DNA of 64,000 nucleotides from Chitinophaga pinensis (GTDB lineage: Bacteria; Bacteroidota; Bacteroidia; Flavobacteriales_D; Crocinitomicaceae). The position numbers were made by a program, and so were the translations under genes. Below are positions 17,979 through 26,792 of the stretch, one piece after another. The stretch is taken from NCBI GenBank assembly GCA_945863605.1, contig CAMAZP010000005.1:1-64000 (forward strand), read 5' to 3'. Below the pieces are notes generated by a model. That model ran no database searches. It was not told where the DNA came from and saw only the letters and a list, made by a program, of their open reading frames with translations. Numbering within the stretch: position 1 is the first letter of the stretch; each line of letters starts with the position of its first letter.

Positions 17979-18584
17979 GTGAATGAGGATAAAGCAAGAA
18001 GTCAATTAATTAATTACATTAACGAAAAAATTGACTTAAATCAGTTAGAGCAACAAAAAGTTGCAAATGCATATTATTTGAAACAAATTTACAAAAAAGA
18101 TTTTTTTCTAAAAGAAGGTCACCTTTGCAACTTTCAAGGTTTTGTTGTTGGTGGAACATTTCGTGTTTATTACACTGATAAAAAAAGTTTGGAACATGTG
18201 CTTTACTTTGCTTTTAAAGATTGGTGGATTGGGGATATTGCATCATTTTTTGATGATGTACCAACTAAATTAAACGCTCAAGCAATGGATGACAGTTGGA
18301 TTTTAGTAATTGAAAAAGAAGATATGGAACAATTGTTTCAAGAGGTTCCCAAATTGGAACGGTTGTTTAGAATAATTACATCTCGAACTTTGTCAGTACT
18401 TCAAAATAGATTTTTTCTTACTGTTAGTGCGAATGCAGAAGAACGTTACGAGGAATTAGTTCATAGACATGCTGGAATAGAACAACTCGTGCCTCAACAT
18501 CAAATTGCATCCTATCTTGGGATTTTACCAGAATCATTAAGCAGAATGAAAAAACAATTGATGGAACGCAAAAAGAATAAATAG
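17979..18584 (+). CDS. Crp/Fnr-family transcriptional regulator
   Basis: 201 residues. The N-terminal half is a cyclic-nucleotide-binding-like beta roll (about residues 20-125), and the C-terminus has the winged-helix recognition helix (HQIASYLGILPESLSRMKKQ, about 170-190). There are no cysteines placed like those of Fnr, and the phosphate-binding arginine motif of true CRP (RxS in a GE-loop) is not seen, so the effector is unknown. The start is GTG at 17979. It is the second gene after the RNA methylase with an 11-nt spacer. Such genes are numerous in Bacteroidota. Confidence 0.85.
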   Translation: MNEDKARSQLINYINEKIDLNQLEQQKVANAYYLKQIYKKDFFLKEGHLCNFQGFVVGGTFRVYYTDKKSLEHVLYFAFKDWWIGDIASFFDDVPTKLNAQAMDDSWILVIEKEDMEQLFQEVPKLERLFRIITSRTLSVLQNRFFLTVSANAEERYEELVHRHAGIEQLVPQHQIASYLGILPESLSRMKKQLMERKKNK

Positions 18585-18637
18585 TATGTATCTCCTATGT
18601 GATAGTAATAAAAAAATGTTGTTTCATTACCTTATTA

Positions 18638-20572
18638 TTATCTCAATTCAATAATCCGCGCGCCATTCGAAAGTGATTGTTTGTTTTCCACCCAAGGCAT
18701 TGCTATATCGTTTTGGGAAATTTGATTTTTATTCGAGTAGTGAATGGTGTATTTCGTTGAATCAATCGCTAAAATCCTACCTTGTTTTGTTTTTGTAATA
18801 CTTAATTCTTGACCGTCAATTTTCAAATTGGCATTTTTCTTATGAATAGAAACGTATTTAACTTCGCCAGGATAATTTTTCAAATAAGAGGAAACCGTAA
18901 ACTTGACTTTATCTAATTTTTCAACCGGTGTGTCATAAAAACAAACGATTTGAGATTTATTTTTGACAGCAATGAGTAACTGATTATTATTAAAAATACA
19001 TACATGTTTTACTTCGAGATTTTCATAACGTTGGTAAACAATGAATCCCAAAATTAGAAGAAATGTAAGTGCACTTGCTTTCCAAATTTTTGTTCTAGGT
19101 AATTGATTTACAACTAGAAATAAAACAAAAGTGATGAGCATAGTTGTCAAAAACGAAAAGCTAAAACCATAAGCAACAGCTCCAGGAAGTTGTTCAATCC
19201 AAACCAAAAATTGGAACATTAAGTAAATACTTAGAAACAGCACAAAACCAATGAAGGCGTTTACAATCGGAATGAAACTAAAGGCGAAAAGTGCAATTCC
19301 AGCTCCTAAAATGACACCTGAAAACAACATTATTCCAAGATTGGCAAGTGCAAAATAATTTGGAAATTGATGAAAATAATAAAGTGAAAGCGGTACTGTC
19401 ATAAATTGAGCAGATAAACCAACTGCTGTTCCTTCCCAGAAAAATTTGAGAATTTTATTTTTGGTTTGTACCCAATTAGAAACCTTTTTGTTGAAGGTAA
19501 AAATCCCAAGCATTGCAATGTACGAAAGCTGAAATCCAATATCAAAAAGATATAAAGGTTGAACTATCAATAAAACAAATGCAGTAAAAAACAAGGTATT
19601 AATTGGGTTGTAGCTTCTTCCCATAATTTGAGCAAGGGCAAGTACAGAAAACATAAAAACAGCGCGAATCACACTTGGCGAAAAGCCAGTCATTAGTGCA
19701 TAAATCCAAAGAATGAAGATTACAATTATAACTGCTTTTTTTCGACTGATATACCTGCTGAAAAGTTTGAAAAAACCGAGAAATATCGGTAAGATAATAC
19801 CAACGTGCAAACCAGAAACAGCAAGCGCATGCATAGCTCCTGTTGCCGTGAAAGCATTTCTTATTTCTGCATCCAAAAAAGATTTGTCTCCAAGTATTAA
19901 TGCTGTTCCAATAGCTAATTCATCACCGTCTAAATAGGTGTCAAGAATTTTAGTAAAAGTGACATTGAGCTCAGCAATAAAGTCAAAAAGGGAATTGTTT
20001 GGTACTTTATCAAGAAATTGAAAATCAACTTCTTGAAAAAAACACATTTCTTTAATCCCTTTACTTTTCCAAAATAATTGTAAATCAAAGTCTCCAGGAT
20101 TTTTTTTGTTTTCAATTGGAAATAAACTTGTTGCTAATTGAATAACATCGTATTTATTGATTTCTTGGTTCGTTTGTGCATAGAAAACGATTCGTTTATT
20201 GCTTGCTTTTAATAGATTATTTTCCAAACGACAAACTTGTGCTACTCCTTTTGACCACGTTTCTTTTTTCTGAAATTCATCAACGCGAAGAACTAAAACT
20301 CCCTGTGATTTTGTTTCGTCAAAATGAGTCGTGTTATACGTTTCTAAAGCGGAATAACCGATTGTAATAAAAGCAACGGCTATAAAAACTATAAAATAGC
20401 GCTGAAGGAATTTTCTTAAAACAAAGAAAATCAAGCCTGTGAAAATAGCCAAGCTTGGTAACAAAAAACTCAATTCTTTACTTGCATAGAAAAAATTGAA
20501 AATAATCCCCATCATCAAAAAGCTACTCAAATAGGCAAAAGGATATCTGTAAAAGGCTGGGAATTTGATCAT
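18638..20572 (-). CDS. comEC: ComEC/Rec2-family DNA-uptake channel, without C-terminal hydrolase domain
   Basis: 644 residues. It is a polytopic membrane protein, predicted to move single-stranded DNA across the inner membrane during natural transformation. The first three helices are followed by a DUF4131-like OB domain (about 75-190), then the competence core with GDKSFLDAEIRNAFTATGAM, HALAVSGLHVGII and GFSPSVIRAVFMF, and seven or more further helices. After the last helix there is only about 120 residues of beta-rich sequence that lack the HxHxDH metallo-beta-lactamase motif found in the Bacillus-type proteins. The TAATG overlap with recQ (1 nt) indicates tight coupling of the two genes. 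Confidence 0.9.
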   Translation of the reverse strand: MIKFPAFYRYPFAYLSSFLMMGIIFNFFYASKELSFLLPSLAIFTGLIFFVLRKFLQRYFIVFIAVAFITIGYSALETYNTTHFDETKSQGVLVLRVDEFQKKETWSKGVAQVCRLENNLLKASNKRIVFYAQTNQEINKYDVIQLATSLFPIENKKNPGDFDLQLFWKSKGIKEMCFFQEVDFQFLDKVPNNSLFDFIAELNVTFTKILDTYLDGDELAIGTALILGDKSFLDAEIRNAFTATGAMHALAVSGLHVGIILPIFLGFFKLFSRYISRKKAVIIVIFILWIYALMTGFSPSVIRAVFMFSVLALAQIMGRSYNPINTLFFTAFVLLIVQPLYLFDIGFQLSYIAMLGIFTFNKKVSNWVQTKNKILKFFWEGTAVGLSAQFMTVPLSLYYFHQFPNYFALANLGIMLFSGVILGAGIALFAFSFIPIVNAFIGFVLFLSIYLMFQFLVWIEQLPGAVAYGFSFSFLTTMLITFVLFLVVNQLPRTKIWKASALTFLLILGFIVYQRYENLEVKHVCIFNNNQLLIAVKNKSQIVCFYDTPVEKLDKVKFTVSSYLKNYPGEVKYVSIHKKNANLKIDGQELSITKTKQGRILAIDSTKYTIHYSNKNQISQNDIAMPWVENKQSLSNGARIIELR

Positions 20573-22443
20573 TACTCTGCACTATAATTTCCATTTTGAT
20601 AGCGGACTCTTTCTTCTTTAACAAGTTTCCGAAGCATATTTTTTAATTCGTCTTCGTCGCTTCTGAAGTACCCTTTAACTTCTTGAATATTAGTTGGTTT
20701 TTGAAGCAAATTTAGCAGTTCATTTTCGTTTAAAATTTTGTTTTTTTGCTTTTTCAAGCACGCGTCGCATTTACCACATTCTTTCGTTTCTTGTCCTAAA
20801 TAGCCAATTAATAATTGTGCTCGGCATTTTTCTCCTTCACAAAAAAGCAACATATATTTTGCCTTGTCGATAGCTGTAATCTTTCTGTCGTGATAAATTA
20901 CAGGGTCTAGTTTAAAGTCGGCATCTGCAAGTCGTTCACTCACAAAAGTTAAAAGCGGTAAACTTGTCTTCCAATTAACATCTAAAATTCCAAATTTTTG
21001 AATTTCATCAATTTGTTTCTTGAATTCTTGTTCATTTATTTTCAGTCGTTTACAAATTTCTGCTTCGTGAATTGCTTGATAAACATCAAAAATACCGGCA
21101 TATGAACGTGTTAAAATCGAAGTGATCGGATAATATTTTTCGTGACTAATTTGAAAATTGTATAAATCTCTGTTTTCAACTGTAAATTTTAATTTAGATG
21201 GATTATAAAATCCTTCTGAAAGTAGTAGGTTTCCGTTTGATTCAAGAAGTTTAAGTACATTGTACAAAACAGCGTATTCTAAATTGAATTGCTTACATAC
21301 ATATTTTAAATCAATCGGATAGTTTTCATCTTTTCCAGACCCAATAGCAATTTTTAAATGATTACAAATCGCTCGATAACAGTGCATAACGATTTCTTTA
21401 TCTGGATATTTCTTTTCAATTTGCTCCAATAAATTTTTACCATCATTCGGCGCATAATAGGCAATCGCAATCGATTCTTTTCCATCGCGACCTCCACGTC
21501 CAGCTTCTTGAAAATATGCTTCTGGCGAGGCAGGAATTTCATAATGAAGTACAAATCGCACATTCGGTTTGTCAATACCCATTCCAAAAGCGTTGGTTGC
21601 AACAATAATTTTAATCTGTTCTTTCAACCAAAAATTCAACATTTGATTACGTTCCTCAGCGTTCATTCCACCGTGATAAACACCGCAATTAATTCCATTA
21701 GCGATTAGTATTTTAGCTACGTCCTTAACGCTTTTTCGAGTTTGACAATATACAATTCCGACTTCGTTCTTTTTTTTACAAAAATCTATAATGTTTTGTA
21801 TTTTATTTTCTGTAGAAGAAAGTGTGTATGTTAGATTTTTTCGTTCAAATGATGATTCGTGAATTTTAGGTTTAGAAAGTTTTAATTTATTAATTATATC
21901 TAATCGAACTTTTTCATTTGCTGTTGCTGTTAGTGCAAGGATTGGAACTTCAGGATGAATACTTCTTAAATCAGAAATTTTCATAAACGCAGGTCGAAAA
22001 TCATGACCCCATTCCGAGATACAATGTGCTTCATCGACCACAATTAGTCCAACTTGCATACGTTTAAATCGTTCTATGAATAAAGTTGTTTGCAAACGTT
22101 CGGGAGATGTATAAAGAAAATCTAAACCTCCAAAACGTGCGTTATCTAAAGTGATGTCAATATCTCTATATGACATGCCACTTGTAATTGCCTTAGCTCT
22201 AATACCTACCTTTTCTAAGTTTAAAACTTGGTCCTGCATCAAAGCTATTAAAGGAGAAATTACGATTGTAAGACCCTCACGTGCTAAACCAGGAACTTGA
22301 AAACAAATTGATTTTCCACCACCAGTAGGTAATAATGCAAGAACATCATATCCATTTATTGAATCATCAACAATTTCTTCTTGCATAGGTCGAAAGGAAT
22401 CAAATCCCCAATATTTCGATAATAACTCAATGCTTTTTTTCAC
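20572..22443 (-). CDS. recQ: RecQ-family ATP-dependent DNA helicase
   Basis: 623 residues. It unwinds DNA 3'-5' in recombination and repair. Motifs in order: Walker A LLPTGGGKS (about 39-47), motif II VVDEAHCISEWGHDFRP (about 134-150), the conserved LALTATA, the Arg finger GRGGRDGK (about 318), and the zinc-binding C-cluster (EGEKCRAQ, TKECGKCDACLKK). A winged-helix region follows, but the protein ends without an HRDC domain. The start is GTG, and the sequence around LLSKYWGFDSFRPMQEE is the normal beginning of RecQ. A second RecQ with HRDC may exist elsewhere. It is upstream of and overlaps comEC. Confidence 0.95.
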   Translation of the reverse strand: MKKSIELLSKYWGFDSFRPMQEEIVDDSINGYDVLALLPTGGGKSICFQVPGLAREGLTIVISPLIALMQDQVLNLEKVGIRAKAITSGMSYRDIDITLDNARFGGLDFLYTSPERLQTTLFIERFKRMQVGLIVVDEAHCISEWGHDFRPAFMKISDLRSIHPEVPILALTATANEKVRLDIINKLKLSKPKIHESSFERKNLTYTLSSTENKIQNIIDFCKKKNEVGIVYCQTRKSVKDVAKILIANGINCGVYHGGMNAEERNQMLNFWLKEQIKIIVATNAFGMGIDKPNVRFVLHYEIPASPEAYFQEAGRGGRDGKESIAIAYYAPNDGKNLLEQIEKKYPDKEIVMHCYRAICNHLKIAIGSGKDENYPIDLKYVCKQFNLEYAVLYNVLKLLESNGNLLLSEGFYNPSKLKFTVENRDLYNFQISHEKYYPITSILTRSYAGIFDVYQAIHEAEICKRLKINEQEFKKQIDEIQKFGILDVNWKTSLPLLTFVSERLADADFKLDPVIYHDRKITAIDKAKYMLLFCEGEKCRAQLLIGYLGQETKECGKCDACLKKQKNKILNENELLNLLQKPTNIQEVKGYFRSDEDELKNMLRKLVKEERVRYQNGNYSAE

Positions 22444-22547
22444 GTTAATGATTTGAATAATATTATAATTAGTTAACTATAAAAATAGCTATAGAACTTA
22501 AAAAACGCAAAAAAAGAACTCATTAATTTTTCAAGAAAAATATAAAG

Positions 22548-23186
22548 TTATTTTTTGATTTTTTTATGAATTGGATAATCCCATTTGTTTAAAATAGTAT
22601 TAAAATATTTAGATGTGTATTCTGCCACAAAAGTTCCAATTATTGATCCTGCCAAAATATCTTGAAAAAAATGCTGCGAAAGGTAAACCCTAGTAAATGA
22701 AATAAGTAATGCAGAAAATAGAAATATTATCTGAAATAGTTTATTATTTGAAGAGAAGATCGCAAGAAGCGTGAACAAAGCAAAACAACTTGTTGCATGA
22801 CCCGATGGAAAACTGTTATTAAAATGGTAAGTGAAATTTTCAATTTTGTGAAAGTTTACATCATTTTGAAAAAAATGCATTGGTCGCATTACATTTGGAA
22901 ATACGCCCCTTTTTAAAAATTGAGTTATACCAGCAGTAACAATAAAAGTTATGAATAATAGGAGACTTTTTTTTAATGAAAATAATAGGGAAAAAACAAT
23001 TATGAGTATAAAAAACAAACCATCACCTATATGAGTTATATTTTTTGCGATACTATCTAAAACTTTAGTGTGATATAAATTTATTAAACGATGTAATTCT
23101 AATCTCTGAAACAAAAAAGTAATTGTAAATCCAAAAATCCAAAAAATTCGGATACCAATTTGATAGATAGTGTAATTATAAATCAT
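22548..23186 (-). CDS. PAP2-family membrane phosphatase
   Basis: 212 residues with about five membrane segments. All three acid-phosphatase motifs can be placed: K92...R101P102 (slightly longer spacing than K-x6-RP), PSGH at 127-130 and R166-x5-H172-x3-D176 (TRVYLSQHFFQD). H172 would be the phospho-acceptor and H130 the acid. Such enzymes remove phosphate from lipid phosphates such as undecaprenyl diphosphate or phosphatidic acid at the outer side of the inner membrane; which one is unknown. It precedes the aldehyde dehydrogenase-recQ-comEC run on the same strand but with a 51-nt spacer. Confidence 0.9.
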   Translation of the reverse strand: MIYNYTIYQIGIRIFWIFGFTITFLFQRLELHRLINLYHTKVLDSIAKNITHIGDGLFFILIIVFSLLFSLKKSLLLFITFIVTAGITQFLKRGVFPNVMRPMHFFQNDVNFHKIENFTYHFNNSFPSGHATSCFALFTLLAIFSSNNKLFQIIFLFSALLISFTRVYLSQHFFQDILAGSIIGTFVAEYTSKYFNTILNKWDYPIHKKIKK

Positions 23187-23237
23187 GAGTTTTTAATTAT
23201 AAATGCAAAAAAAATAAATTAATTATTTTCAAATGCA

Positions 23238-24614
23238 TCATATAATTTTTTTAATAAAATTGAAAAATTTAAAGGGTACATATTTAAAAGGAACATCAAT
23301 AAGTGTAGGAGAGCTTACATATGTTTTTTCATTGCTAAAAGCAAGAAAACTTTTATGTCCATGATAAGAACCCATACCGCTATTTCCAACACCACCAAAT
23401 GGTAAATTATGGTTTGCAATATGCATTAATCCATCGTTAATACATGCACCACCTGAACTAGTCTTTAGAAGTACTTCTTTGGCAATCTTCGAATTTGAAT
23501 AAATATACAACGCTAATGGTTTTTCATTTTTGTTTATAAAATCAATACTTTCTTGTATATTTTTAAAAGTAATTACAGGAAGTAATGGTCCAAAAATTTC
23601 TTCTTTCATAATTGGAAAGTCTTCCTCTATATTATCAATGATTGTTGGAGAAATATATTTGTCACTTTCATCAATTTCTCCTCCAAATCGAATTGTACCA
23701 TTTAGCATCAGTTTTTTTAATCGTTCTATTGCTTTTTGGTTAACAATGCGAGGATAAAACTTACTTTCCTGACAATTTACACCGAACATTTCTTTAAATT
23801 CTATTTCAATTTTATATATGAGTTTTTCTTTAATTGATTCATGAACAAGAAGATAATCAGGAGCAATACACGTTTGACCAGCATTAATTGACTTTGACCA
23901 AGCTATTCGTTTGGCTGTAATTTCAATGTTTGCAGATTCATCAACGATACAAGGACTTTTACCACCAAGTTCTAAAATTACTGGTGTTAGGTATTCTGCG
24001 GCAGCTCGCATTACAACTTTTCCAAGGGAAGGACTACCCGTAAAGAAAATAATATCGAATCTATTTTTAAGTAATAATTCATTTTCATCTTTGCCACCAT
24101 GAACGATTGCTACATAATTTTCGTCGAAAGTTTCTTTAATCATCTTATCCATCAAACTAGCAATTGAAGGTGTGTAAGGTGATGGTTTTAAAATTGTTGT
24201 ACAGCCAGAAGAAATTGATCCAATTAATGGATTAAATAACAATTGAAAAGGATAATTCCAAGGTGCAATTATTAGTGCTAAACCCAAAGGTTCGTATTGT
24301 ATTCTACTTTTTGAGGGAAGTAAATGAATAGGAGTGTATACTCTTTTTATTTGTGACCATTCTCTTAAATTTGAAATATGGTAATCAATTTCCTGTTTTA
24401 CAATGCTAATTTCAGTTAAATATGCTTCTTGTTCAGATTTCCTCAAATCTTTAAAAAGTGCTTTCGAAATAGCAGGTTCATTCGATATTATAACTGATTT
24501 TAATTTCTTTAATTGGTTTATTCTAAAATCTACACTTTTAGTTGTGTGTGTAGCAAAAAAAACTTTTTGTTTACTTAAAATTGAATGAAGTTTGTTTTCT
24601 GTAAGATTTTCCAC
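23238..24614 (-). CDS. Aldehyde dehydrogenase (class 3-like, membrane-tail)
   Basis: 458 residues, close to class 3 ALDHs such as ConiferylADH/AlkH. It oxidises aldehydes to acids with NAD(P). Catalytic residues are in place: N120 (APWNYP), K143, E215 (LELGGKSP) and nucleophile C249 (AGQTCIAPD). The C-terminus (VPFKYVPFKFFNFIKKII) is hydrophobic and basic, as in fatty-aldehyde dehydrogenases bound to membrane. The start is GTG at 24614. It likely acts on fatty aldehydes, but that is inference. Confidence 0.93.
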   Translation of the reverse strand: MENLTENKLHSILSKQKVFFATHTTKSVDFRINQLKKLKSVIISNEPAISKALFKDLRKSEQEAYLTEISIVKQEIDYHISNLREWSQIKRVYTPIHLLPSKSRIQYEPLGLALIIAPWNYPFQLLFNPLIGSISSGCTTILKPSPYTPSIASLMDKMIKETFDENYVAIVHGGKDENELLLKNRFDIIFFTGSPSLGKVVMRAAAEYLTPVILELGGKSPCIVDESANIEITAKRIAWSKSINAGQTCIAPDYLLVHESIKEKLIYKIEIEFKEMFGVNCQESKFYPRIVNQKAIERLKKLMLNGTIRFGGEIDESDKYISPTIIDNIEEDFPIMKEEIFGPLLPVITFKNIQESIDFINKNEKPLALYIYSNSKIAKEVLLKTSSGGACINDGLMHIANHNLPFGGVGNSGMGSYHGHKSFLAFSNEKTYVSSPTLIDVPFKYVPFKFFNFIKKII

Positions 24615-24757
24615 AATTTTTAATTTGGTACTAATTTAAGTTATTTCTGAAAATGAAAAAAAAATAAATTACAATCTGTATGTTATTTATCAAAAAGCTT
24701 ATCCTATGTCAACATATATTTAGTATAAATAATTATAGATTTGTATTTAAAAGAATA

Positions 24758-25888
24758 ATGAAAGATATAGAGCGCAGAAGTTTTTTAAGTAAAATAACCT
24801 TAGGTATTTCGTCTTTGGCAGTTTTACCATTATTTAGTTGGATAATTAATACAGAAAAAAAATTGGAAAATAAAAAAACAATTAAAAAAATAAGAGCATT
24901 AGGTTTTCAATGGGAAACATCAGATCCGTTTTTATTTTGTGTGCATCACGAAGATTTTTTTCCTAAAGGAAATATTGAAATGGGACCAGAAAAAGACTAT
25001 TTAAACGGTCGTCACTTGGGTCAAGATTTTATTGTAAAAGATGGTTTTAGAATGTATCACGGAATGACTGTTGCTGGTTTTCCTGGACATCCACATCGAG
25101 GTTTCGAAACGATTACCGTTGTTAGAACAGGTTTAGTTGATCATGCAGACTCTACAGGTGCAGCTGGAAGATATGGAAACGGAGATGTGCAGTGGATGAC
25201 AGCGGGAAAAGGAGTACAACATTCTGAAATGTTTCCACTTTTAAATCAAGACCATGAAAATCCGTTGGAGTTATTTCAAATTTGGTTAAATCTTCCCCAA
25301 AAAAGTAAAATGGTTGAACCAAATTTTAAAATGATTTGGTCAGAAGAAGTTCCAAAATACACAGAGATAGATTCAAATGGTAAAGAAATAAATGTAGAGG
25401 TACTTGTTGGAAAATTGGGAATTCATTCTGCTTCGACACCACCGCCAAATTCTTGGGCAGCCGATGAAAATAATGCGGTAGCAATTTATAATGTCCAGTT
25501 GGAACCTAATTCAGAATGGACACTACCTGCAACATTGGAAGGAATCAATAGAACTGTTTTTTATTACGAAGGAAACAACCTCGAAATTGATGGAGTAAAA
25601 ATACCACATTATCATGCAGTCGAAGTCGAAGAAAATGCTTCTTTGAAAATTAAAAACAATACTGAAATATCAAAGCTTTTAGTATTACAAGGTAGACCTA
25701 TTAATGAACCTGTTGTTCAACATGGACCTTTCGTAATGAATACCAAACAGGAAATTTATCAAGCTTTTGAAGATTATCAAAATACACAATTTGGAGGTTG
25801 GCCATGGCCTAAATATGACTATGTTCACGACAGAAGTTTTGGCCGTTTTGCTAAACATTCTGACGGAAAGCTAGAAACAAAATCGTAA
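24758..25888 (+). CDS. Pirin-family protein with a twin-arginine signal
   Basis: The bicupin pirin domain is clear: metal-binding HPHRGFETIT, and HSEMF in the first cupin, followed by a second barrel with GRPINEPV-Q-GPFVMNT that is typical of the pirin C-terminal part. The start is ATG 24758 (376 residues); the frame is open upstream to a TTG-like codon at 24680, but the later ATG gives a good Tat leader, ERRSFLSKITLGISSLAVLP. The Tat motif RR-x-F-L with a following hydrophobic stretch predicts export to the periplasm in folded, metal-loaded form. Most pirins are cytoplasmic or nuclear and some are quercetinases, so this is a distinct subgroup; catalysis is unknown. Confidence 0.85.
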   Translation: MKDIERRSFLSKITLGISSLAVLPLFSWIINTEKKLENKKTIKKIRALGFQWETSDPFLFCVHHEDFFPKGNIEMGPEKDYLNGRHLGQDFIVKDGFRMYHGMTVAGFPGHPHRGFETITVVRTGLVDHADSTGAAGRYGNGDVQWMTAGKGVQHSEMFPLLNQDHENPLELFQIWLNLPQKSKMVEPNFKMIWSEEVPKYTEIDSNGKEINVEVLVGKLGIHSASTPPPNSWAADENNAVAIYNVQLEPNSEWTLPATLEGINRTVFYYEGNNLEIDGVKIPHYHAVEVEENASLKIKNNTEISKLLVLQGRPINEPVVQHGPFVMNTKQEIYQAFEDYQNTQFGGWPWPKYDYVHDRSFGRFAKHSDGKLETKS

Positions 25889-25966
25889 ATATTAACTGCT
25901 TGTTAACTCAAAGTTGCAAAATTAGGTTTGTACTATAATTCTATAGATTCAGCGCATTAATAGTTT

Positions 25967-26713
25967 TCAAAAACCAAAATTATTAAATCCATTTTTCGCT
26001 AACTCTTGATATTTTTCTTCATTAAATTTGTATAGCTCTGATGGTTTATGTGGGACATATTCTTGTTTTTCAAACAACCGTTTCAGTAAATTCATTTTTT
26101 GCACTTTTCTTCTAAAATTTCGCTTATCAAGTTCTTTATCCAATATACTCTCATATAATTTGTGTAGTTGACTTAATGTGAATTTTTCGGGTAAAAGATT
26201 AAAACCTATCGGATGTATTTTAATTTTTTCTTTTAACTTAATTTTTGCAGCTTGTAAAATTTCAAAATGATCGAATGCTAATTTTTCAATTTCTTTAACA
26301 GGAATCCAAATCGCTTTTTTCGCAAAAGAAGAGGCTTTTAGGGGGTAATCTTCCATTTTAACTAATGAAAAATACGCAATTGTTACAACTCGCGCCTCAG
26401 GATTATCTCTTATAGATTCTAACCAAAGTCGATCCTCTTCTTTGCTAATTCTATTCGGATCGCCAAATGCTCCTATTTGCTCAAGGTATATATTTTTCAA
26501 ACCCGTTAGTTCTTCCAAAACCCTATATGCCGCTTGGTGCAAATTTTCATTGTTATAAATCAAATCTCCAGGAAGAGCCAAACTATTATTACTTACAAAT
26601 TGACTTTCACCTCTATCAATTAGTAAAATATTTAACTTTTCAAGATCAAATCCAAATACAACACAATCAACAGATATATTTGGATTTAGCTCAAAAACTT
26701 TTTTTTTTGGCAT
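25967..26713 (-). CDS. NrtR-like transcription regulator (Nudix-derived sensor plus winged helix)
   Basis: 248 residues. Residues about 1-145 are a Nudix fold (FVxxLALPGDLI, then a Nudix box at 49-72), and residues about 176-250 are a winged helix with the recognition region KLYESILDKELDKRNFRRKV typical of NrtR. The catalytic box is damaged: against the consensus GX5EX7REUXEEXGU, D50 replaces the first Gly, V65 replaces the Glu of RE, and L69 replaces one Glu of EE, while E56, R64 and E68 remain. So the protein is probably a ligand sensor, not a hydrolase. Bacteroidota relatives regulate sugar genes; the divergent neighbour is a GlcNAc-type kinase with an AGTGT-N7-ACACT site between. Confidence 0.85.
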   Translation of the reverse strand: MPKKKVFELNPNISVDCVVFGFDLEKLNILLIDRGESQFVSNNSLALPGDLIYNNENLHQAAYRVLEELTGLKNIYLEQIGAFGDPNRISKEEDRLWLESIRDNPEARVVTIAYFSLVKMEDYPLKASSFAKKAIWIPVKEIEKLAFDHFEILQAAKIKLKEKIKIHPIGFNLLPEKFTLSQLHKLYESILDKELDKRNFRRKVQKMNLLKRLFEKQEYVPHKPSELYKFNEEKYQELAKNGFNNFGF

Positions 26714-26739
26714 AATTAATCTTCATTAATGATAATACT

Positions 26740-26747
26740 TATATTTG
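26740..26747 (+). promoter_or_regulatory. -7 element TATATTTG upstream of the GlcNAc-kinase-like gene
   Basis: It matches TAnnTTTG exactly. The ATG follows 45 nt later, and the palindrome at 26750-26766 directly follows the box, over the expected start site. Confidence 0.5.
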
Positions 26748-26749
26748 AA

Positions 26750-26766
26750 AGTGTAATAATGACACT
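26750..26766. promoter_or_regulatory. Candidate operator palindrome AGTGT-N7-ACACT
   Basis: Perfect 5-bp arms in the 79-nt divergent spacer, immediately downstream of the TATATTTG box. It would suit repression by the neighbouring NrtR-like regulator. The arms are short, so chance is possible. Confidence 0.4.
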
Positions 26767-26792
26767 CAGATAATTAAAACTTGTATAAACTT

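Noticed and set aside
24680-24757. Extension of the pirin gene
   Set aside because: The ATG at 24758 gives a clear Tat leader, and the upstream part has no known sequence.
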